A stretch of DNA of 51,306 bases from Oscillospiraceae bacterium (GCA_022766785.1 JALEOL010000047.1:1-51306), one strand, 5' to 3'; positions 16,175 to 24,679 are shown, counted from the first letter of the stretch. Made by a program: numbers and translations. Notes: generated by a model not told the origin, from the sequence alone.

Positions 16175-17219
16175 CGCGCACCTCCGTCAGGTCGGGCTCG
16201 GACTCGGTGATGGTTTCCCTCTCGTTCGTTCCGGCGGAGGGAACAAGCGCCACGCGCTGCATCGAAAGTATGCCCTCGAACACCGGCAGCGAGCGTATCG
16301 ACACCGGGATATATCCCTTTGCGGTTATCTCCGCGTCATACAGCGAATAGGGCTGCACCGATACCCGGGGCTTCTGCGAAAGCTCCGCGGAGGGCGCAGG
16401 CATCTCCAGCACCGGGGTCTGACCGCTGTTGTCCGTGATGATGTCGTAGAATGTGTGGCGGCTGTTGCCGATCATCTTTGAGACGATTATCCTCGCCCCT
16501 TCGACCGGGAGTGCGTTCCTTGCGGTGTAGGTGCGGAAGCGCAGGCTGCCGGTTCGTGGATTGACTTTCAGGAATTCGTCAAGGTCGGCGTATTCCGGCT
16601 CCAGCGGAGGTTCGGGGTAGTTGTCGTTCGTTTCCTGAACCAGCGGCTGAATGTCCTCCGGATCATTCACAGCGCCCGCCTGGCTCTCAAAGCTGCGCCG
16701 TCCCAGCTGTTCGTCGGGGGATCGTCCGCTTTCGGGGATAGTCCCCAGACTTTCGGTCTGCTCCGGGTCTGAGGCGGTGTTCTCTCCCTCCCGGCGGAAC
16801 TGCGGTTCCGGCTCCGGTTCCACGGCGTCGGTCATGGTGTTGCTCTCCGGGGATACGTTTTCGTTGGTGAAGTCGTTCTGCGGCGATTCTTCGGTGAACT
16901 GCGGCGGCAGGGTGGTGAAGTCGTCGGCGTCCTCTGAAACATCTGACGGCATTTCTGCAAAGTATTTCCCCAGCTTATCCGCGGCGGTCTGGTCGGTAGA
17001 CCAGGATATCACCGTGGGTGCTTTTGCCGGGACTTCCCCGGAGGGAACCTCGTCTGTCATCAGGTCGGGAAAAGGTGAGCTTTCCACCAGTGCCGGGGTC
17101 TCCACGGGGGCTTCGGCTGTGCTGCGCCGTGCGGTTTCCCGTGTGACCGGCGGCTTTCCTGCGGCGGCAAGCAGTTCCTGCTTGTATTTTTCTATGAGCT
17201 TCCTGGTGTTGTCGTCCAT
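16167..17219 (-). CDS. Acidic disordered protein with C-terminal beta-sandwich domain
   Basis: A 350-residue protein with no signal peptide or membrane segment. Residues 1-20 form a charged helix (KLIEKYKQELLAAA). Residues 25-215 are low complexity, rich in Glu, Pro, Ser and Thr, and look disordered. Residues about 220-325 have a beta-sandwich look (GSLRFRTYTARNALPVEGARI, then AEITAKGYIPVSI) like carboxypeptidase-regulatory or SpaA-type domains. AGGAGGT lies 5 nt before the ATG. The overlap with the SpoIID-like gene suggests that the two products work together, perhaps as cell-wall or spore-coat partners. I do not recognise the full family. Confidence 0.75.
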   Translation of the reverse strand: MDDNTRKLIEKYKQELLAAAGKPPVTRETARRSTAEAPVETPALVESSPFPDLMTDEVPSGEVPAKAPTVISWSTDQTAADKLGKYFAEMPSDVSEDADDFTTLPPQFTEESPQNDFTNENVSPESNTMTDAVEPEPEPQFRREGENTASDPEQTESLGTIPESGRSPDEQLGRRSFESQAGAVNDPEDIQPLVQETNDNYPEPPLEPEYADLDEFLKVNPRTGSLRFRTYTARNALPVEGARIIVSKMIGNSRHTFYDIITDNSGQTPVLEMPAPSAELSQKPRVSVQPYSLYDAEITAKGYIPVSIRSLPVFEGILSMQRVALVPSAGTNERETITESEPDLTEVRDA

Positions 17220-17392
17220 GGCGTACCTCCTGTTTATAGTTCTGGTGGATTATATGCTGTACTGTCACGGATAATGCCCGGATATTCCGTGGGGAGAAAA
17301 AATACATTTCTATCCCACCGGAGCAATTCATTCGGCGTTGCCTTTAGTCAAGACCACGGATAATGCGGAGAGGATTTTTCTTTGATAAAAGG

Positions 17393-17421
17393 TTGACAAT
17401 TCCGCCTGAATGGTATATAAT
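17393..17421 (+). promoter_or_regulatory. Promoter of the cobalamin-riboswitch operon
   Basis: TTGACA (17393-17398), 17-bp spacer, TATAAT (17416-17421): full consensus, just upstream of the aptamer. Confidence 0.9.
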
Positions 17422-17427
17422 ATATGA

Positions 17428-17632
17428 GGCTTGCAGCATGCGGCAATGGCGGTATACCGCCGGAATCCGGTGAAAAACCGGAGCAGTCCCCGCTGCCGTA
17501 AGGGAGCTGCGCGTTCGTCGAATGCCGCTTAGGACAAGGGCGGATGTCACTGGGGAGCGATCCCGGGGAAGGCAGGCGGCGCGTGGGAGAGCATTATCGC
17601 TTTCCGGATCCCGAGCCGGAAGACCTGCCCAC
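17428..17632 (+). ncRNA. Adenosylcobalamin riboswitch
   Basis: The hallmark segments are present in order: GGTGAAAAACCGG followed by AGCAGTCCCCGCTGCCGTAA (the first about 17469), ATGTCACTGGG, CCGGGGAAGGC, and the B12 box AGCCGGAAGACCTGCC (17614-17629). The RNA would bind cobalamin and lower expression of the two genes behind it. The segment 17634-17681 can form a GCGCA/TGCGC stem followed by ATTTTATC near the ribosome site, a possible expression platform. The 485-bp gap before the ATG is filled by this promoter and leader. Confidence 0.95.
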
Positions 17633-17705
17633 AGCGCAAGCTAATTTTGCGGCTATACGGCATTCCGCCGGGCGGCTGCGCAGATTTTATCGGAGGAATA
17701 AAAGA

Positions 17706-18578
17706 ATGAGAACAAGAAACATCGTGTCTGCCATTGCGGCAGCAGCCGTCGCTTTCAGCGCGGTATCGTTCAGCGCTTTCGCTGAGGATCAGCCGGAGGG
17801 CTACATCTATTTCATGGCTGATAAGACAACTATCGGTCAGGGATTTACCGTAACTCCCCGGAAAGTAGCTTTCTATGAGGGTGAAACAGGGCTTGATGTA
17901 GTAAAGAGAGCCGCTGACGTGCTCACCGAGGATTCCGGCTACGGCGCATACATCACCGCTTTCGCAGACGAGGATCTCGAGACAGAGATTCCCGACGAGA
18001 TAAAGGCAGTTGTACCCGAGATGACCGGCAGAAATACCGAGGGCTATCTCAGCGCCATGGACTACACCGCAGAGAGTGGCTGGTCGTACTTCGTGAATGA
18101 CGAATATGCACAGGTGGGCATTGGAGACTATATCCCGGCTGACGGAGACGTTGTATGCTTCTCCTTTACCGTATACGGCTACGGCGCCGATCTTGGCATA
18201 GACAATTCCTCCTGGGGCGGCGCTGCGGCGCTGGTGCCCGGCGTGAAAAAGGCTGAGCTTATAAAGCTCTGCGCCGAGGCTGACGGGACGGACGTTGATG
18301 AGAATATTTTCACCTGGGGAATGGAGATGCTGGCTGAATACGGCGTTACCCAGGAGGAGATCGACAACGCTGTGAACGGTCTTTCAGGCGCTATGGAAAG
18401 CACTGCGGAGTCTGTTTCCACCGCCGATACTGCTGAAGCTCCGGCAGAGGACACCGCTGACGCAGCTGTTGACGAGACAGAGAAAGGCTCTCCTTCCACC
18501 GGCGTGGAGGGCGCTGCCGTTGCTTTTGCGGTGGTGCTTCTGGCAGGTGCAGGCATCGCGCTGAGCAAGAAGAAGTAA
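17706..18578 (+). CDS. Secreted transcobalamin-C-like (DUF4430) protein with possible sortase tail
   Basis: A 290-residue exported protein. The signal peptide is about residues 1-26 (ends SAFA). Residues about 28-160 form a DUF4430/transcobalamin-like C-terminal domain: a strand-rich fold with GLDVVKRAADVL, GYGAYITAF and the signature SGWSYFVNDEYAQVGIGDY followed by DGDVVCFSFTVYG. A helical linker and an Ala/Glu/Thr-rich stretch follow. The tail GSPSTG at about 261-266, a hydrophobic segment and KKK at the very end look like a variant LPxTG wall anchor. Control by a B12 riboswitch and the domain type both point to corrinoid capture at the cell surface. GGAGG lies 9 nt before the ATG. The binding role is inferred, not shown. 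Confidence 0.88.
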   Translation: MRTRNIVSAIAAAAVAFSAVSFSAFAEDQPEGYIYFMADKTTIGQGFTVTPRKVAFYEGETGLDVVKRAADVLTEDSGYGAYITAFADEDLETEIPDEIKAVVPEMTGRNTEGYLSAMDYTAESGWSYFVNDEYAQVGIGDYIPADGDVVCFSFTVYGYGADLGIDNSSWGGAAALVPGVKKAELIKLCAEADGTDVDENIFTWGMEMLAEYGVTQEEIDNAVNGLSGAMESTAESVSTADTAEAPAEDTADAAVDETEKGSPSTGVEGAAVAFAVVLLAGAGIALSKKK

Positions 18579-18581
18579 TAT

Positions 18582-20267
18582 ATGAAGCGAATATCAGGGT
18601 TATTACTGGCGGTCTGCACTGCTCTGTTCATGGCGGTGCAGACCGCTTTTTCCGCACCGGTCCGGACAGACTGGGAAAGCCTTGCGGAGGAATGCTTCGG
18701 CTATTTCACGCAGCAGCGCGGCGCTGAGGAGTTCTGGGACGGGCTGGAGCCGGGGGCTGCGGACTGGGCGGCGTACTGCCGGGCAAGGCTCTATGGCGGC
18801 AGCGGAGCGGAGGATTATGCCGATTTGCTTGAGCGCCATGTGGAGGAGCTTGCCGCCGGTGGGGGCTTTGTAAGACCCACGGAATACCAGAGGGCTGCGA
18901 TATGCATAAGCGCGGCAGGGGGCGACCCGTCTATGGCGGCGGAGCTTGGCGCATACGGCTGTGAGACGCTGGACAGGCAGGGGTTTAACGCCTATATCTG
19001 GGCGCTTATCGCGGTGAATGTTACGGGAGCGCAGCCGCCGCAGCACCCGGTCAATACTGCGGAGTCGCTGGCGGAGCATATAATATCGCTGCAGCACGCG
19101 GACGGCAGCTTCTCACTCATGGGGGAGGGCGGCGATGTGGATATAACATCTGCGGCGGTCTACGCCCTGTCCGGTACTGATATCCCCACAGCTGTTGAAG
19201 CGGCTCAGCGCGGCGCGGACTGGCTGTGCGGACTTGAGAGCTATTCCTCCATGGGAGTGCGAAACTGCGAGAGCACGGCGCAGGCGGTCATTGCGCTTTG
19301 CGCCGCCGGACGTAACGACAAGGCTCAGCAGGCGGCGGTTCAGCTGGAGGAATATCACCGCCGGGGTGGCTACGCTCATCTCCCGGACGGCGGCATAAAT
19401 CAGCTTGCAACGACCCAGGCTCTGGAGGCGTTCACCGCCCTGGCACTCGCACAGCGCGGCGAGAGTCTGTTTGCGGCACCCGGGGAAGCGGCCGGGAGTA
19501 CGCAGGAAATCAGCGGAGATACTCAAAATTCGCAGGAAAGCGGTGGAGATAGCACCGATGTTATGACAGAAAACGCCGCTGAAACAGAACAGTCCGCCGG
19601 AATAATCCACCCTGAAAGCGCCGCGGCAAACGGCGGAAAGCTGACCGGAACGCATATCAAAATAATACTCTCGGCGATCATGGGCGTGGCTGCGGCGGTG
19701 TGCCTTGTGCTGTTTTTTGTGCGGAGGAAAAAGGCGCTGCTCCCGGCTGCCATACTTCTGGCGGCGGTCTGCGGCGGCGTGTGGCTGCTGGATATCCGCA
19801 CCCCGGAGGAATACTACAGCCAGTCGAACGGGGGAACGCTTCATGTCACGGTTTCGGCGGACTGCTCTGCGGCGCTCTCACACATGGACAGCATTGCGGA
19901 GGACGTAAATCCCACGGAGGTGATACCGCAGGACGGAGTGGTTATTGCGGCGTGCGAAGTATCGCTGCCGGAGGGGGCTTCGGCATTTGACGCGCTCAAC
20001 GCCGCCGCCCGGGAGCAGAGGGTCAGGGTGGACTACTCGGGAAGCGCTTACGGAGCGTATATCCGCAGTATCGGCTATATCTGCGAATTCGGCTTCGGCG
20101 AGACCAGCGGCTGGATGTACAGGGTCAACGGGGAATTCCCGGAGGTGTCCGCTTCGGGATACCGTCTCAGCGAGGGCGATGTCGTGGAATTCGTCTATAC
20201 CTGCGACCTTGGAAGGGACGTCGGCGATGTTTTTTATTCACGGAACACCACTGATACTGCCCGGTGA
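18582..20267 (+). CDS. Membrane-tethered intrinsic-factor-like protein: toroid plus transcobalamin-C domain
   Basis: A 561-residue exported protein. Signal peptide 1-25. Residues about 30-293 form a helical repeat domain of the alpha6/alpha6 toroid kind, with the terpenoid-cyclase-like motif LQHADGSF followed by DITSAAVYALSG, and later NCESTAQAVIALCAAG and LATTQALEAFTALALA. Animal transcobalamin and intrinsic factor use the same fold as their alpha domain. After a Ser/Thr/Glu linker come two transmembrane segments (about 359-380 and 385-404) with RRKK between them. Residues about 415-545 are a DUF4430/transcobalamin-C domain (SGWMYRVNGEFPEVSASGY, then GDVVEFVYT). Both soluble domains should face outside. 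The gene starts 3 bp after the previous stop under the same riboswitch. Cobalamin binding is inferred. Confidence 0.85.
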   Translation: MKRISGLLLAVCTALFMAVQTAFSAPVRTDWESLAEECFGYFTQQRGAEEFWDGLEPGAADWAAYCRARLYGGSGAEDYADLLERHVEELAAGGGFVRPTEYQRAAICISAAGGDPSMAAELGAYGCETLDRQGFNAYIWALIAVNVTGAQPPQHPVNTAESLAEHIISLQHADGSFSLMGEGGDVDITSAAVYALSGTDIPTAVEAAQRGADWLCGLESYSSMGVRNCESTAQAVIALCAAGRNDKAQQAAVQLEEYHRRGGYAHLPDGGINQLATTQALEAFTALALAQRGESLFAAPGEAAGSTQEISGDTQNSQESGGDSTDVMTENAAETEQSAGIIHPESAAANGGKLTGTHIKIILSAIMGVAAAVCLVLFFVRRKKALLPAAILLAAVCGGVWLLDIRTPEEYYSQSNGGTLHVTVSADCSAALSHMDSIAEDVNPTEVIPQDGVVIAACEVSLPEGASAFDALNAAAREQRVRVDYSGSAYGAYIRSIGYICEFGFGETSGWMYRVNGEFPEVSASGYRLSEGDVVEFVYTCDLGRDVGDVFYSRNTTDTAR

Positions 20268-20357
20268 CAGAACCGGTTAGTAATAAAATCTGTGTTTTGC
20301 ACAAATATTTTGCACAAAATTTGTGGAAAGCGCATGCCTGTTTTTGTGGACTGCTGC

Positions 20358-20386
20358 TTGCAAATCCGGCTTGGATATGGTATAAT
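20358..20386 (+). promoter_or_regulatory. Promoter of the polytopic membrane protein gene
   Basis: TTGCAA (20358-20363), 17-bp spacer ending TGG, TATAAT (20381-20386). Confidence 0.85.
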
Positions 20387-20462
20387 TTAAATGGACTATA
20401 CAGCATGGGGCAGTGCGCCGGGGAATTTGCGGCTGATCCGTGCAGCAGGGAGGAATCACTTA

Positions 20463-22004
20463 ATGATATTAGACGCACTACACACCTACAGGGCGCAGAA
20501 TACCAGCCGTATGAACAAGTCCCTCGGCATTGGTATGGCTGCCTTTGCTGTGATAGAAGCGGTAGTTACCTTTTTCCTGGTAATGAAGCCGCTGTTTATC
20601 AATCCTGTTTACAGACAGGCGGCGGAGTATAACGCAGCCGGAAAGCCCTGCATCGTAAAGCTTTTCGGCAAGACCTTCGCTTCACAGGCAGAGATCGCAG
20701 ACAACCAGATAATCCTCACACTGTGGGATACGATAGTTAATATCGCGCTTATCTACATAGTTATCACGGGCATTCTTCTGGTGCTTTCGTTCTGCTATTT
20801 CAAGGGCTTTGCGTTTGCAAAATCCTACCTTATCGCGATATTCGGCGCAAAGGCTGTTATCGGTCTTGTTCCGCTGCTTATCCCGTTTGCGAACCTCGCG
20901 GGCAGAAACTCTATCAAGGTATTCGGCGTTATTGACGCGGTGCTCTGCCTTGTGGCGTGCGTTTACTTCGTATATGAGAGCAGCGACGAGTACGCCGATG
21001 ATATGCTGCTTAACGAGGACGAGCGTTCCTCGATGCTGAAGCGCGCTATTACAGGCGGCATCTCGTTCCTCGGCATGGCAGCCACAGTTGTCTTCACGAA
21101 CTTTGCGCTTTCCGCTTACGGCAGCATCACGCTCCAGGGCGGCAACTGGTCGATCATCACCGGCTGGGTAGGCGGCAACAACAACACCGGCATTGCACAG
21201 GGTATCGTTCTGGTGCTCCTGATTGCGGTGGCTCTTGTGGGCAGTATCCTCTATGTGCGCGAGGGCGAGTGGGCAATGATCTACTACTTCGCATTCGGCG
21301 CTGCTACTGCTGTAACTGACCTCGTGGCTATCGTGCTGAGATTTGTATGGGTGCTCAAGACCTACAAGCCCACAAAGGCGCTTGCACTTGCCGGCGACGA
21401 GAACGCGATCGCATGGCTCTCCGGAAACGGCATGACCTCCAGGTGGTGGATGGCTACGGTGTTCCTGATACTTGCCTGCGTATTCGCGGCTGCTGTTGCG
21501 CTGTTTGCTTTCACAAAGATCAAGAGCAAGCTTTCCATTAAGATGAACACCGGCGACAAGAAGCCGTTCATCGCGCTTTCTATCGGCGCAGGCTCGATCC
21601 TGCTGAGCTTTGTTGTCACCATGGTGGCTGTGCTGATGTATGACAAGCTGATCTTCGTTAATCTGCAGTTCGGCGCTATGGACTATCTGTACATCATCGT
21701 GTACGGCGGTCTCACGCTCATGCTGGCTGTTGCGATGTGGTGCGGCTACAGCTTCTCCAAGATGGGTGCTGTTGCGCTGTTCGTTCTGGTGGCTTCCAAC
21801 AACTTCTCCTCTATCTTCACGGTGTTCGGCATGAGGGCTTCCAAGGTGGCAGAGATGAAGAACCAGGGCGTAAGCTTCATGGGCTACAACTACATCATTT
21901 CCGCTGTAATGTACATACTCTCCATTGTGATCTGCCTTGGCATAATTGCTGTGTTCGTTGTCAAGGAAGTCAAGGATTACATGTACCAGAAGCGCTTCTC
22001 GTGA
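20463..22004 (+). CDS. Polytopic membrane protein of unknown function
   Basis: A 513-residue integral membrane protein with about ten to twelve hydrophobic segments spread along the chain, and a short polar loop near residue 180 (SSDEYADDMLLNEDERSS). I recognise no transporter or enzyme family. GGGAGG lies 8 nt before the ATG at 20463; the frame is open further upstream but without a ribosome site. It has its own promoter and a strong terminator, so it is a single-gene transcript and need not belong to the cobalamin locus in front of it, although physical closeness leaves that open. Confidence 0.85.
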   Translation: MILDALHTYRAQNTSRMNKSLGIGMAAFAVIEAVVTFFLVMKPLFINPVYRQAAEYNAAGKPCIVKLFGKTFASQAEIADNQIILTLWDTIVNIALIYIVITGILLVLSFCYFKGFAFAKSYLIAIFGAKAVIGLVPLLIPFANLAGRNSIKVFGVIDAVLCLVACVYFVYESSDEYADDMLLNEDERSSMLKRAITGGISFLGMAATVVFTNFALSAYGSITLQGGNWSIITGWVGGNNNTGIAQGIVLVLLIAVALVGSILYVREGEWAMIYYFAFGAATAVTDLVAIVLRFVWVLKTYKPTKALALAGDENAIAWLSGNGMTSRWWMATVFLILACVFAAAVALFAFTKIKSKLSIKMNTGDKKPFIALSIGAGSILLSFVVTMVAVLMYDKLIFVNLQFGAMDYLYIIVYGGLTLMLAVAMWCGYSFSKMGAVALFVLVASNNFSSIFTVFGMRASKVAEMKNQGVSFMGYNYIISAVMYILSIVICLGIIAVFVVKEVKDYMYQKRFS

Positions 22005-22029
22005 TCCGTCAGAGCACTATCTGAATAAA

Positions 22030-22062
22030 CTCTCCCCCGATCCTGCGACCGGGGGAGTTTTG
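22030..22062 (+). terminator. Terminator of the polytopic membrane protein gene
   Basis: Perfect stem CTCCCCCG (22032-22039) / CGGGGGAG (22050-22057) followed by TTTTGTTG, 27 bp after the stop. Confidence 0.9.
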
Positions 22063-22086
22063 TTGTATATGTTTGTTTGAAGCCGT

Positions 22087-22100
22087 AAATCAGTGCTTCC
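22087..22100. repeat. Solo end of the GGAAGCACTGATT element
   Basis: AAATCAGTGCTTCC matches the inner part of the 18-bp terminal repeat of the element at 50059-50229 (one base differs). No second end lies nearby, so it looks like a relic. Confidence 0.4.
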
Positions 22101-22111
22101 TTAGTATACAC

Positions 22112-22142
22112 AACTCCCCGAAAGCGTTGCTCTCAGGGAGTT
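22112..22142 (-). terminator. Hairpin downstream of the GH5 operon
   Basis: AACTCCCTGA / TTCGGGGAGTT-type 10-bp stem with one G-T pair (22112-22121 and 22133-22142), 27 bp after the GH5 stop. There is no clear T-run on either strand, so it may stabilise mRNA rather than terminate. Confidence 0.4.
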
Positions 22143-22168
22143 TAGTCTTATTGTTGGTGCGTTGTATG

Positions 22169-23314
22169 TTATTTGTGTACGCTCTTTGCGGTGCTTATCA
22201 GCTTCTTTACATATTTGGGATATTCCCAGGTGAGGGTGTTTCTGTGAAGCAGTCCGAAGGTCTCATTGCCGTAGCCGAAAGCGTTGTTATCCCATACGAA
22301 CACCGGGATACCTTTCTCGCCGAACACCTTGGGGAAATACCCAGCCCAGTTCAGGCGGTCGGAAAGGTTGTTCTTGTTGACGGTGCCGCACTCGCCGATG
22401 ATCGCGCCGACGCCCTTGCTTATGAACCTGTCGTACAGCGTTTCGGCGAGCCATTTAAGCTCGTTGGTGCTGCCGGAGCTGTTCGGGTCGAATTTTGTTG
22501 TGCCCTTTTCGTTCATCGCAAAATCGTAGGGCGAATACGCGTGTATCGACACGATAAGGCTCTTGTCCTCCGGCAGGGTAAATCCGTCAAGCGCTGAGGC
22601 ACTTGCGGCGTAGGTGGGTATCATCAGCGCACGGTAGCGGTTGTTTCCGCCGGTGGCGCGCACTGCTTTTACAAAGCTCTCGTTGAGCTGGTTTACTGTC
22701 TGCCTGCCCTCGGAGCTGCCGCCGTTCCACTCCATGTTGGTGCCCCTCCAGCGCGGCTCGTTCATGCCCTCAAATATCAGGCGCTCGCCGTACTTCTCAA
22801 AGCGGTTTGCGATCTGCGTCCAGAGGTTCTTCATCTTGCGCTTTGCGGCGGTGAGATTGCTCTTGTAGGGATCGTACCAGTCCTCGTGGTGGGCGTTCAG
22901 GATAACGTACATTCCCTCGTCGTAGGCGTAATCCACCACCTCCTGCACACGGTCGAACCACTCCTTGTCCACATTAAGATCGCTGTCCGCGTGGTTGTAC
23001 CATGTTGTCGGTATCCTCACTGCGTTGAAGCCGGTCTCCTTGACTTTGAGGATAAGCTCCTTTGTGGTCTTGGGATTGCCCCAGCCGGTCTCGGTGCTGA
23101 GCCCGGAGCCGTATGTGGCGTCCAGGGAGTTTCCGAGGTTCCACCCGATGACGATCTCGCTGCATAATTCCACGGGATCCACCGGCGTGAACAGCTCCTC
23201 GACCTCCTTGTCCAGTACATACTTGTCAAATGCTTTGTCGGCAATGGACGTATCGGCGCCTGCGATCATGGTCGTTGCTGTGATAAATGCGGTTATTTTC
23301 CCTAATAATCCCAT
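22169..23314 (-). CDS. GH5 family glycoside hydrolase (endoglucanase type), second of tandem pair
   Basis: A 381-residue family 5 enzyme cutting beta-1,4-glucan or a related polysaccharide. The (beta/alpha)8 barrel spans about residues 45-370. Seen motifs: GWNLGNSLDA near strand 1, TGFNAVRIPTTW, the acid/base glutamate in IFEGMNEPRWRG, IHAYSPYDF and the nucleophile glutamate in AIIGECGT. The layout is like GH5 subfamily 4. The N terminus (GLLGKITAFITATTMIAGAD) is hydrophobic but has few basic residues; it may be a weak signal or anchor. No carbohydrate-binding module or dockerin is present. AAGGAG precedes the ATG. It lies 9 bp after its paralog and shares its transcript. Confidence 0.93.
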   Translation of the reverse strand: MGLLGKITAFITATTMIAGADTSIADKAFDKYVLDKEVEELFTPVDPVELCSEIVIGWNLGNSLDATYGSGLSTETGWGNPKTTKELILKVKETGFNAVRIPTTWYNHADSDLNVDKEWFDRVQEVVDYAYDEGMYVILNAHHEDWYDPYKSNLTAAKRKMKNLWTQIANRFEKYGERLIFEGMNEPRWRGTNMEWNGGSSEGRQTVNQLNESFVKAVRATGGNNRYRALMIPTYAASASALDGFTLPEDKSLIVSIHAYSPYDFAMNEKGTTKFDPNSSGSTNELKWLAETLYDRFISKGVGAIIGECGTVNKNNLSDRLNWAGYFPKVFGEKGIPVFVWDNNAFGYGNETFGLLHRNTLTWEYPKYVKKLISTAKSVHK

Positions 23315-23323
23315 AGCCTCTCC

Positions 23324-24544
23324 TTATGCAGCGTCAGACTCCGCGGTGCCTGTGGAATAATCCACGCCGGTGATACCGTCAGCGCCGTTCATCATCGCCT
23401 TTATGAGAACCTCGTATCTGGGAACATTATTGTACCTGTCGAAAAGCCCGAAGGTCTCTCCGCTCATGAAAGCGCCGTTATCCCACCAGAAGCAGGGCAC
23501 GCCGATCTTCTTGAACGTGCTGAAATAGTACTCCGCCCATGCTGCGCGGTATTCCTCATTATCGCGGTTCATTGCTCCGCACTCGCCGATAATTACAGCC
23601 TGACCCTTGCTGATGAACAGCCGGTCAAGCACCTCGGCAAGGGTGTCGATCTCGTTGGTGCAGTTGGGCTTTGAAGCCACCCACTTGTCGCTGCCCGGGT
23701 TCTGCAGGGCGAAGCTGTAGGGGATATACGCATGTACCGATACTATCAGACGGTCGTCGTCGGGGATCTCAAGTGCCGCAAGCGCGTCTTCGCCGGAGTT
23801 GGCAGCGTAGGGGCATACCATAAGGAAGCGGTACTGATTGTTGCCGCCGGTGGCTCTTACTGCGTCTACGAACACCTTGTTGAGGTGGTTCACGACCTGT
23901 CTGCCTTCGTCGTTGCCGCCGTTCCATTCGAATTGGGTGTTCTTCCAGCGCGGCTCGTTCATGCCCTCGAAAATGAGGTGCTGGTCATAGCCCTTGAACT
24001 CCTCCGCTATCTGCGTCCAGCAGGTGGTGAGCTTCGCGGAGATCTCCTCTTGCTTGTCGGCATAGGGCTGGTGCCATTCCTCGTGGTGCATATTGAGGAT
24101 AACGTACATATCAAGATCATAGGCATAATCCACTATCTCCTTGACCCTCGCCATCCACTCGGCGTTTATCACGTTGTTTTCGTCCATCTGCTTTTCCCAT
24201 GTGGTGGGAATGCGCACCGCGTTAAAGCCTGCGTCCTTTACCCCCTGGATAAGCTCCCGGGTGGTTTTGGGATTGCCCCAGCTGGTTTCCTGGGTAACGC
24301 CGCTGCCGCCGGTGGCGTCCAGGGTATTGCCGAGGTTCCAGCCTATCCTGATATCCGCGGTCAGCTCCAGTGCGGTCAGCGAGGTGTCGAACTCGTCTGT
24401 GGGCACTTCCGGTGCGGTGGCTTCAGCCGTTGCTGTTTCGGCAGCAGTGCTTTCAGATGATACGTCATTGTTTTCCGAGCACCCTGCGACTGTCACGCAG
24501 GATATCGCGGCAAGCGCCGCAGCGATAAATTTCCTGAATTTCAT
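23324..24544 (-). CDS. GH5 family glycoside hydrolase lipoprotein
   Basis: A 406-residue surface lipoprotein. The signal peptide ends in a lipobox VAGC, so Cys near residue 21 would be lipidated. A Ser/Thr/Ala/Glu linker of about 35 residues follows, then a GH5 barrel with GWNLGNTLDA, AGFNAVRIPTTW, the acid/base in IFEGMNEPRWKN, VHAYIPYSFA and the nucleophile in AVIIGECGA. It is clearly a paralog of the next gene and of GH5 subfamily 4 type, probably an endo-beta-glucanase. ATG at 24544 has AAGGAG 6 nt upstream; the longer frame from 24574 has none. A consensus-like promoter precedes it. It has no binding module, so anchoring by lipid replaces one. Confidence 0.95.
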   Translation of the reverse strand: MKFRKFIAAALAAISCVTVAGCSENNDVSSESTAAETATAEATAPEVPTDEFDTSLTALELTADIRIGWNLGNTLDATGGSGVTQETSWGNPKTTRELIQGVKDAGFNAVRIPTTWEKQMDENNVINAEWMARVKEIVDYAYDLDMYVILNMHHEEWHQPYADKQEEISAKLTTCWTQIAEEFKGYDQHLIFEGMNEPRWKNTQFEWNGGNDEGRQVVNHLNKVFVDAVRATGGNNQYRFLMVCPYAANSGEDALAALEIPDDDRLIVSVHAYIPYSFALQNPGSDKWVASKPNCTNEIDTLAEVLDRLFISKGQAVIIGECGAMNRDNEEYRAAWAEYYFSTFKKIGVPCFWWDNGAFMSGETFGLFDRYNNVPRYEVLIKAMMNGADGITGVDYSTGTAESDAA

Positions 24545-24593
24545 AGAATACTCCTTGCCGGGGTCTACCCCCAAAAATGCTTATTACTATATT

Positions 24594-24622
24594 ATTATAT
24601 ATTATCCGGGAGCTAACGTCAA
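24594..24622 (-). promoter_or_regulatory. Promoter of the GH5 operon
   Basis: Minus-strand TTGACG (24617-24622), 17-bp spacer, TATAAT (24594-24599), about 45 bp before the lipoprotein start. Confidence 0.8.
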
Positions 24623-24679
24623 GTGGGAAGCGAGGATTTATGGAAGAATTTCTGTCAGGGCTGATTTTTGTGATTTTGC

